Below are positions 6,604-11,704 of a DNA stretch of 11,704 bases, piece by piece (position 1 is the stretch's first letter; each line of letters starts with the position of its first letter). The stretch comes from an uncultured Allobaculum sp. (GTDB taxonomy: Bacteria; Bacillota_I; Bacilli_A; Erysipelotrichales; Erysipelotrichaceae): assembly GCA_910579655.1 (NCBI GenBank), contig CAJTVE010000079.1, forward strand, positions 1-11,704, given 5' to 3'. A program made the translations under genes and the position numbers. A model generated the notes under the pieces. It was not told where the DNA came from and did no database searches. It saw nothing but the letters and a program-made list of their open reading frames with translations.

Positions 6604-8151
6604 TTAATAATTGTAAACAAAAGTTGTTTTGTCGATTGGCTGCATGTAGCAGTAATTGCGTGGAAAGCCATCCGCTTTGGCATACATTTCTGGATCGCAG
6701 ATGTATTTCTGGCCATCCACAACAATTTCCACCCAGGCATGCGGGGTTTCACCCGAAGTGGTTTTGATGGTTCCGACAACCATTTTGGCCTGGTAGCCTA
6801 AGGCTTTAGCCAGTTCGGCATAGACCTGAGAGTAGACATACACGTTGCCTACGCGTTGCTGCAATCCGACCAGTGCGAAGGTCTGTTCCTGCGTCATGCC
6901 TGCGTTTGCGGGAAAGTATTCAGGTTCATAGTGTTTGTAGGCGATGTTTTTAGCGGTCCAGTCAAAGGCTTTGCCAAGGTCATGGCCAGTAGAGTCGAGG
7001 ACTTCCAGCGCTTCAATCTGGATGGTTTCATCTGGAGTCAGATTGGTTTTAAATCCGTTGGAATCAAAGTTCATTCCGTTGACGCTCTGATTGCGGACGG
7101 CTTTGCCGGTGCTGTCCAGATAGACAAAGCGATACTCACCATCGGCCTGGCCCGGTTCGAGCAGTGTATACCCAGTCAGGGCCTGGCCAGTTCCGGCATC
7201 GAGGAAATAGCGTTCGCCATTATAGTCCACCTGACCTCTTTGCAGGTGGCCTTCATCGTTGAACAGGTAGTATTTGCCATCGATCTGATACGATCCGGTT
7301 GCGGCCTTATTGCCATTGGATGGATCAAAATAGAAGGTTGCCGCATCAAATGTATTCCAGCCGGACAGGTATTTATCCTCTTCCTGGTCGAAATACGTAA
7401 AGCCGCCATCGGCAGCCGGTTCTTTGAGGTAGCGGATCAGACCATACCAGGCAATGCCCTCTGCATTCCAGCCGAGTTTGACTAAGGTGTCATTTTCATT
7501 CTTGCTGACTGTGTAGTTGTGGTTGTTGGCATATTCGTTGGGATTGTACTCACGATAGACCGGCTGCGCGTTTACATCTTCTTCGGTGTTGTACATGGAA
7601 TTCCAGCCAACTCCTTCATCACTCCAGCCGGCTGCAATCAAATCATCCCGTTCTTCTTTGGAACGCGTGTAGTGGTGTTCCCCTTCACGGCCTTTGCCAT
7701 TGTAAAGACGATACACAGGATCCCCAATATTGACTGGCGCATACCAGCCAACGGCTTCGTCTTTCCAGCCGATGCCGATCAGAGTCTTACGTTCGTTTCC
7801 ATCTTTGGTGTAGAGATGTTCGCCAGAGTTTGGATTGTACAGACGATACATCGGAACCATTTCATATCGTTCAAGCTGGTTTTCAAGCTGATCAATATAG
7901 TCCTGGATCTGCTCTTTCATGGCCGCATTGGTTTCTTTCTCCAGACGGTCTTTCTGGGTTTTGAGTGAGGCTTTAATGTCTTTGATGGTGCTCTCGCCGA
8001 CGGCGACGGGAGTCGACACTTCATCCTTCGACGGACTCGATTCTTCAAAGCTTTCTTCTTGGGCAAAGACAATCGAAGGCACATTGGACAGGGCCATGGT
8101 TGCCGCTGCTAAAGCAAGAAGCGCTTTTTTTCCTTTTAATGATACGTTCAC
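6604..8151 (-). CDS. Secreted DUF5648-repeat / wall-binding-like / transglutaminase-like protein
   Basis: A 515-residue predicted exported protein. In order: signal peptide (1-31, hydrophobic core ALLALAAATMAL, cleavage near FAQ-EE); an acidic Ser-rich linker; a predicted coiled coil (about 54-98); three repeats of the form [MV]YR.YN......Y...E...L...GW..E..W (about 100-139, 146-187, 198-237), as in DUF5648; Gly/aromatic repeats like choline- or wall-binding modules (about 251-361, e.g. GKYYLFNDEGHLQRG); and a C-terminal transglutaminase-like domain (about 386-515). That domain keeps the His motif PHAWVEI (His471) and the Asp motif CDPEMY (Asp486). The nucleophile motif reads GNVYVYS, with Val437 where GNCY-type Cys is expected. 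I chose the GTG at 8151 because AAAGGA lies 9 nt upstream and it opens the signal peptide directly; upstream ATGs (8199, 8253) lack such a site. Likely role: surface binding of wall or host glycans; the catalytic domain may be inactive. Confidence 0.85.
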   Translation of the reverse strand: MNVSLKGKKALLALAAATMALSNVPSIVFAQEESFEESSPSKDEVSTPVAVGESTIKDIKASLKTQKDRLEKETNAAMKEQIQDYIDQLENQLERYEMVPMYRLYNPNSGEHLYTKDGNERKTLIGIGWKDEAVGWYAPVNIGDPVYRLYNGKGREGEHHYTRSKEERDDLIAAGWSDEGVGWNSMYNTEEDVNAQPVYREYNPNEYANNHNYTVSKNENDTLVKLGWNAEGIAWYGLIRYLKEPAADGGFTYFDQEEDKYLSGWNTFDAATFYFDPSNGNKAATGSYQIDGKYYLFNDEGHLQRGQVDYNGERYFLDAGTGQALTGYTLLEPGQADGEYRFVYLDSTGKAVRNQSVNGMNFDSNGFKTNLTPDETIQIEALEVLDSTGHDLGKAFDWTAKNIAYKHYEPEYFPANAGMTQEQTFALVGLQQRVGNVYVYSQVYAELAKALGYQAKMVVGTIKTTSGETPHAWVEIVVDGQKYICDPEMYAKADGFPRNYCYMQPIDKTTFVYNY

Positions 8152-8253
8152 TTCGTTTCTTCCTTTCTTTGGTGGCGGATCTGTTTCTGCTTCCCTCATT
8201 TTTTTGGCCCGGATTCTTCTTTTGGTTGATCCAGACTCCACAATGGGAAACAA

Positions 8254-8283
8254 ATTCTATCTCTGAGTTTAACAATGTGTCCA
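8254..8283 (-). promoter_or_regulatory. Predicted promoter of the secreted multidomain protein gene
   Basis: On the minus strand: -35 TGGACA (8283-8278, 5 of 6), an 18-nt spacer and -10 TAGAAT (8259-8254, 5 of 6). Transcription would start near 8247, about 95 nt before the GTG start. This gene therefore need not depend on read-through from hppA. Confidence 0.55.
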
Positions 8284-8479
8284 TTTCAGTTCAAGATCTG
8301 TCCGGCCCGGCAGACTCGATCCGGTTTATTTCTGACAATTCCGTAAGATCTTCTGTATTTTTTAGCACTGGTAATCAAAACCGGTTTTCTCTCTTTTCCA
8401 GACCTTTTCGCTCCAATGGCCCTGCTTTTTGAATCCAAAAAAACCGGACATTCAAAACCGGCCGGCCATTGACTCAACG
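8284..8479. other. Intergenic region rich in CCGG palindromes
   Basis: No gene seen. It holds several short palindromes: TCTGTCCGGCCCGGCAGA (8297-8314, a 7-bp imperfect hairpin just upstream of the -35), the perfect 12-mer AAAACCGGTTTT (8377-8388), and CCGGCCGG near 8458-8465. The 10-mer TCAAAACCGG occurs twice (8375-8384 and 8452-8461). On the minus strand a CCGG/CCGG mini-hairpin ends in seven T (8444-8438), a possible back-up terminator for hppA. Confidence 0.45.
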
Positions 8480-8534
8480 AATGACTCAAACCACAGAAAA
8501 AGCCCGGCTTGCACCGGGCGTGGTTTGAGTCATT
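8480..8534 (-). terminator. Nested inverted-repeat terminator of hppA
   Basis: The inner part is a standard terminator on the minus strand: GCCCGG (8519-8514), loop TGCAAG, CCGGGC (8507-8502), then TTTTT (8501-8497). Around it lies a perfect 15-bp inverted repeat (8480-8494 with 8520-8534), which begins inside the hppA stop codon. The outer arms can pair only if polymerase runs past the T-run. Confidence 0.9.
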
Positions 8535-10617
8535 AATTGAATAAGAAGCTTAACCATGGAGTCATCTCGGCCAGAATCGGGGCCATAATCAAGGAGATGA
8601 CAGACATCAGTTTGATCAGGATATCCATGGCTGGGCCAGCCGTATCTTTGAATGGGTCACCAACGGTATCGCCAGTTACAGCCGCTTTATGCGCGTCAGA
8701 ACCTTTACCGCCGTGCTCACCGGATTCGATATACTTTTTAGCATTATCCCAGGCGCCGCCAGAGTTGGCCATGAAAACAGCCAGCATGATCGCGGAAACC
8801 AGACCGCCTAAAAGCATACCGCCAAGGCCCTGAGAGCCAAGGAACAGACCAACAACAATTGGGCTGAGCAGAGCGATCAGACCTGGAGCAATCATCTCAT
8901 GCAGGGCAGCTTTGGTGGAGATATCTACACACTCTACATAGTTTGGCTTGCTTGTACCTGCAAGGATACCTGGATCATTTCTGAACTGTTCACGAACGTT
9001 TTCGATCATCTTATTGGCAGCACGGCCAACCGAACGGATAGTCAGGGCTGTGAAATAGAAGGGCAGCATGGATCCGATTAACAGGGCAACAAGAACACCA
9101 GGCTGCAACAGGGAGATGGAACTTAAGCCAGCAGCCTGAGCGAAGGCAACAATCATAGCCAGAGCTGTAAAGGCAGCTGATCCAATACAGAATCCTTTAC
9201 CGATCGCAGCGGTCGTATTTCCTACAGAATCCAGGTGGTCCGTGATCTTGCGAACGGCTGGATCGAGGTTGGACATTTCCGCAATACCGCCAGCATTGTC
9301 AGAAATTGGACCATACGCATCAACAGATACGGTAATTCCGCAGGTTGAAAGCATACCAACAGCACCTAAGCCAATTCCATACATACCAGAGAACAGATAG
9401 GCAACTACGATACCAGCAGCCAGAACCAGAACGGTTAATGCAGTGGATTCCATACCAACGGAGAAGCCGGAGATAATGTTTGTCGCATGACCCGTTTCCG
9501 ATTCAGAAGCGATTTCTTTTACTTTCGGGTATTCATCACTGGTATAGTATTCAGCAATCTTGCCAAGCAGGATACCAACCACAAGACCGGTTGCAACAGA
9601 GAAGAACTGAGCAATCTGGCCAAACAGCCATAAAGAAGCAGCCATGGAACTGAGCAGTTCGATAATGGTAGCTACGTAAGTGGCAATATCCAACGCACGC
9701 TGTGGGTTTTCCCAGCGTTTCATCCGGACGAAAGCCTGGGCAAGAACCGCTGCGATGATTCCAAATCCAGCAATGATGAATGGGAACAGTGTAGCCTGCA
9801 GGCCATACGATTGCCCATTGATCGTAACGGTCAGACCTAAGGCAATGCAGGAAACCAGCGCACCAACATAAGACTCGTTCAGGTCAGATCCCATGCCGGC
9901 GATATCTCCAACGTTGTCACCCGTGTTATCCGCGATAACCGCCGGGTTGCGCGGGTCATCTTCTGGAATTCCAGCTTCGACTTTACCAACCAGGTCAGCC
10001 CCAACGTCAGCCGCTTTGGTATAAATACCACCGCCAACACGGGCAAACAGAGCGATCATCGAGCAGCCAAGGGAGTAGCCAGCCACAACGGGCACAGCCT
10101 GTTCAGGCTCGCCAAAGACAAACGTAAACAACAAAAATAAGCCAGTCAGGCCTAAAAGACCAAAACCAACGACGCAGATTCCAAGAACAGAACCCCCGTT
10201 AAATGCCACATGCAAAGCATTTGGCATTCCGCCAGTACGGGCAGCTTCTGCTGTACGGACGTTGGCATAGGTTGCCGATTTCATTCCGATAAAACCAGCC
10301 AGGGCTGAGAAGGTTGCACCGACTAAGAAGCAGATGGCACCACTCCAGCCGACGCCGTCAATTCCCTGTAGGGAGGGAATGAATCCGAGCGCAGTCAGCA
10401 GGATAGCGACTGCGATGGCGAAGATTACAATGATTTTATATTCGCGGGATAAAAACGCCATTGCACCCTCGCGAATATAGGAGGCAATTTCTGTCATCCT
10501 CTCGTTTCCGGAACTTTCTTTTTTGACCGATCCGTATAAAGTAGCAGCATAGCATAATGCGAAAGCCGCTACGATCATGACGATGACCAGAATTGTCTCC
10601 ATGTTGAGACTATTCAT
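8533..10617 (-). CDS. hppA: Membrane-integral pyrophosphatase, K+-dependent type (Na+ and/or H+ pump)
   Basis: Hydrolyses inorganic pyrophosphate and uses the energy to export Na+ and/or H+ across the cell membrane. The 694-residue protein has the many hydrophobic helices and all the family's active-site blocks: GADLVGKVEAGIPEDDPRNP (206-225), DNTGDNVGD (230-238), DAYGPISDNAGGIAEM (433-448) and GDTVGDPFKDTAGPAM (649-664). The K+-dependence position lies in GNTTAAIGKG (466-475): Ala470 and Gly473 are the K+-dependent residues, where K+-independent H+ pumps carry Lys and Thr. K+-dependent enzymes in anaerobic bacteria are mostly Na+ pumps or Na+/H+ pumps; which ion is moved here is inference. 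The ATG at 10617 has AAAGG 6 nt upstream. The gene stands alone, with its own promoter and a strong terminator, diverging from the exonuclease gene. Confidence 0.97.
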   Translation of the reverse strand: MNSLNMETILVIVMIVAAFALCYAATLYGSVKKESSGNERMTEIASYIREGAMAFLSREYKIIVIFAIAVAILLTALGFIPSLQGIDGVGWSGAICFLVGATFSALAGFIGMKSATYANVRTAEAARTGGMPNALHVAFNGGSVLGICVVGFGLLGLTGLFLLFTFVFGEPEQAVPVVAGYSLGCSMIALFARVGGGIYTKAADVGADLVGKVEAGIPEDDPRNPAVIADNTGDNVGDIAGMGSDLNESYVGALVSCIALGLTVTINGQSYGLQATLFPFIIAGFGIIAAVLAQAFVRMKRWENPQRALDIATYVATIIELLSSMAASLWLFGQIAQFFSVATGLVVGILLGKIAEYYTSDEYPKVKEIASESETGHATNIISGFSVGMESTALTVLVLAAGIVVAYLFSGMYGIGLGAVGMLSTCGITVSVDAYGPISDNAGGIAEMSNLDPAVRKITDHLDSVGNTTAAIGKGFCIGSAAFTALAMIVAFAQAAGLSSISLLQPGVLVALLIGSMLPFYFTALTIRSVGRAANKMIENVREQFRNDPGILAGTSKPNYVECVDISTKAALHEMIAPGLIALLSPIVVGLFLGSQGLGGMLLGGLVSAIMLAVFMANSGGAWDNAKKYIESGEHGGKGSDAHKAAVTGDTVGDPFKDTAGPAMDILIKLMSVISLIMAPILAEMTPWLSFLFN

Positions 10618-10652
10618 ATTTTACCTTTCCTTTCTAGGCTCAAATCTTCCCT

Positions 10653-10661
10653 ACTATATCA
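10653..10661 (-). promoter_or_regulatory. Predicted extended -10 promoter of hppA
   Basis: On the minus strand TGATATAGT gives a TG extension plus a -10 of TATAGT (5 of 6), about 36 nt before the start codon. The -35 region 15-18 nt further up is poor, as is common for extended -10 promoters. Confidence 0.5.
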
Positions 10662-10741
10662 ATTCCCCGCCAAACAATGGAATTATTTTGTGATAAGGCG
10701 GACAAATCGAAGCGTTTTTTCACATTTTTATGGAGGTATTT

Positions 10742-11350
10742 ATGTATTTTCCACAACACCAAAACTATTTCGTTGACGACTATTGTGTTCTTGATCTGGA
10801 AACCACCGGTCTGAAAGCGAATTCATGCGAAATTATTGAAGTTGGAATCCTCAAAATCCGCCACAATCAGCCGGTTTCCAAGATGGATGTTCTCATTCGC
10901 CCCAAAAAGCTTCCGATCTCAGCCTTCATTACGTCTCTGACCGGAATCACCACCGAAATGGTGATCAATTCTCCGTCCATCGAAGAAGTCAGCTACTGGA
11001 TCTGGGACTTTATTGGCGCGGATCCGATTCTGGGCTACAATGTGAATTTTGACCTGTCATTTCTTAAGGTTCATACGACCAAACACACGCCAGCCAACAG
11101 TTTTCTCGATGTCCTGCCTTTAGCCCAGATTGCCCGCCCTGAACAGAAGTCTCATTCCCTTTCCGCCATGACTTCCCTGTTCCATCTCTACCAAAATACA
11201 CACCGGGCGATTGATGACTGCATTGCCACCTACCAGCTTTATACCTTGCTTAAAGAAGAACTGGCTGGAAACGATACCGAAGCCATCCATCAGGCCATTT
11301 ACGACTTCAAAGCCAGACGCCGGCAGCAGCGCCAGGCTTCAAAGCGATGA
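10742..11350 (+). CDS. Stand-alone DEDDh 3'-5' exonuclease (DnaQ / Pol III epsilon-like)
   Basis: A 202-residue cytosolic nuclease of the DnaQ-like fold, expected to remove nucleotides from 3' ends with two metal ions. The motifs are complete: Exo I VLDLETTGL with Asp18 and Glu20, Exo II GYNVNFDLSFL with Asp104, and Exo III HRAIDD with His154 and Asp159, which makes it the DEDDh subtype. A Lys/Arg/Gln-rich tail (190-202) could contact nucleic acid. I chose the ATG at 10742 because GGAGG lies 5 nt upstream; the ATG at 10730 overlaps that very site. There is no polymerase, helicase or BRCT domain, so it is not PolC or DinG. Whether it proofreads, repairs DNA or trims RNA cannot be told from sequence. 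It diverges from hppA; no clear promoter was found, and no terminator follows directly. Confidence 0.9.
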   Translation: MYFPQHQNYFVDDYCVLDLETTGLKANSCEIIEVGILKIRHNQPVSKMDVLIRPKKLPISAFITSLTGITTEMVINSPSIEEVSYWIWDFIGADPILGYNVNFDLSFLKVHTTKHTPANSFLDVLPLAQIARPEQKSHSLSAMTSLFHLYQNTHRAIDDCIATYQLYTLLKEELAGNDTEAIHQAIYDFKARRRQQRQASKR

Positions 11351-11647
11351 AAAATGAATGTTGAGTGTTGATGGAACTGACACCTACTGCAATCGACTGA
11401 GTGACGCTTTTTGCGCTGATCCTGGTCCAGGACTCCCAGGCCTGGAAATCCGCTCCTCCCCAAACAGGAAGACTTCCTGAGACAATTAGGCTGCCCTTTC
11501 CGTGTCCACTCTCCCTTCTGCTTGCTGTCCATACGATGGCTCTGTCGATTTGCGGGTTTTGCAGGCTCAGGCAAGGGATTCGGATTCAGTTTGCTTTGCG
11601 CGGCTGGGCCTGACTGAATCTGGCTATCCGTTACTGTTCACACCCCT
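11351..11647 (+). other. About 300 nt without a convincing gene, rich in inverted repeats
   Basis: Between the exonuclease stop and the next terminator I find no frame with a ribosome binding site or protein-like composition. It contains several inverted repeats: CCTGGTCCAGG (11421-11431), CCAGGCCTGG (11436-11445), CAGGAA/TTCCTG (11465-11479), and a 9-bp stem with one G-U pair (11581-11589 with 11614-11622). It may be a long 3' UTR of the exonuclease mRNA or a separate structured RNA. I do not see the signatures of SRP RNA, 6S RNA, RNase P RNA or tmRNA. Confidence 0.35.
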
Positions 11648-11684
11648 GCTTTAGTCCAATGGATTAAAGCGGTTTTTTTGTTTT
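11648..11684 (+). terminator. Intrinsic terminator, plus strand
   Basis: GCTTTAGTCC (11648-11657) pairs with GGATTAAAGC (11661-11670) over 10 bp with one G-U pair and a 3-nt loop. It is followed by GG and seven T, then GTTTT. It ends whatever is transcribed rightward from the exonuclease gene or from the stretch after it. Confidence 0.88.
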
Positions 11685-11704
11685 ATTACCGCTGCTGGCA
11701 GTGT

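Noticed and set aside
6856..7968. Long plus-strand open frames inside the secreted-protein gene
   Set aside because: They are antisense to a clearly recognisable coding sequence with signal peptide and domains.
11401..11613. 70-codon plus-strand open frame after the exonuclease gene
   Set aside because: Non-ATG start (GTG at 11401), no ribosome binding site, and a composition that does not look like a protein.
1..11704. CRISPR array, transposon, prophage, toxin-antitoxin or defence island
   Set aside because: No spaced direct-repeat array, transposase, integrase, paired small toxin and antitoxin genes, or defence nuclease cluster is visible. The single DEDDh exonuclease has no partner gene here.

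Overview
The window looks like ordinary chromosome from a low- to mid-GC Firmicute (Bacillota). Evidence: strong AGGAGG-type ribosome binding sites, occasional GTG starts, a class II LysS of bacterial type, a short TsaC/YrdC protein, a lipoprotein with a classic lipobox, and a secreted protein that joins DUF5648-type repeats, cell-wall-binding-like repeats and a transglutaminase-like domain. That last architecture, together with a DUF1622 protein and a K+-dependent membrane pyrophosphatase, reminds me of anaerobic gut Firmicutes such as the Erysipelotrichia. This placement is inference only; there is no rRNA to settle it.

Layout. 1-187: AT-rich flank and the lysS terminator. 187-1803 (-): lysS, with its own promoter at 1890-1918. 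2138-2752 (-): a threonylcarbamoyl-AMP synthase gene (tsaC/ywlC type) read from a GTG. 3045-4391 (+): mnmE, diverging from tsaC. 4479-5096 (+): a DUF1622-like membrane protein with an Ala/Ser/Val repeat tail, closed by a strong terminator at 5154-5194. 5306-6082 (-): a lipoprotein with an EP-x-Y-x repeat tail and a long leader. 6604-8151 (-): a secreted multidomain protein. 8533-10617 (-): hppA, a membrane-integral pyrophosphatase, ending in a nested inverted-repeat terminator. 10742-11350 (+): a stand-alone DEDDh 3'-5' exonuclease, diverging from hppA. 11351-11647: about 300 nt with no convincing gene, closed by a strong terminator at 11648-11684.

How the parts relate. LysS, TsaC and MnmE all act on tRNA, and all three can act on tRNA-Lys(UUU): charging, t6A at position 37 and the U34 wobble modification. 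They are not one operon, so this may be chance proximity. HppA probably couples pyrophosphate hydrolysis, including that released by aminoacyl-tRNA synthetases and by TsaC, to Na+ and/or H+ export. The lipoprotein and the multidomain protein are both cell-surface products transcribed from their own promoters. I see no CRISPR array, transposase, phage gene, tRNA or rRNA.

The most interesting point is in the secreted protein: its transglutaminase-like domain keeps the His and Asp motifs but has Val where the catalytic Cys is expected. I do not see a clear new defence or mobile system here.
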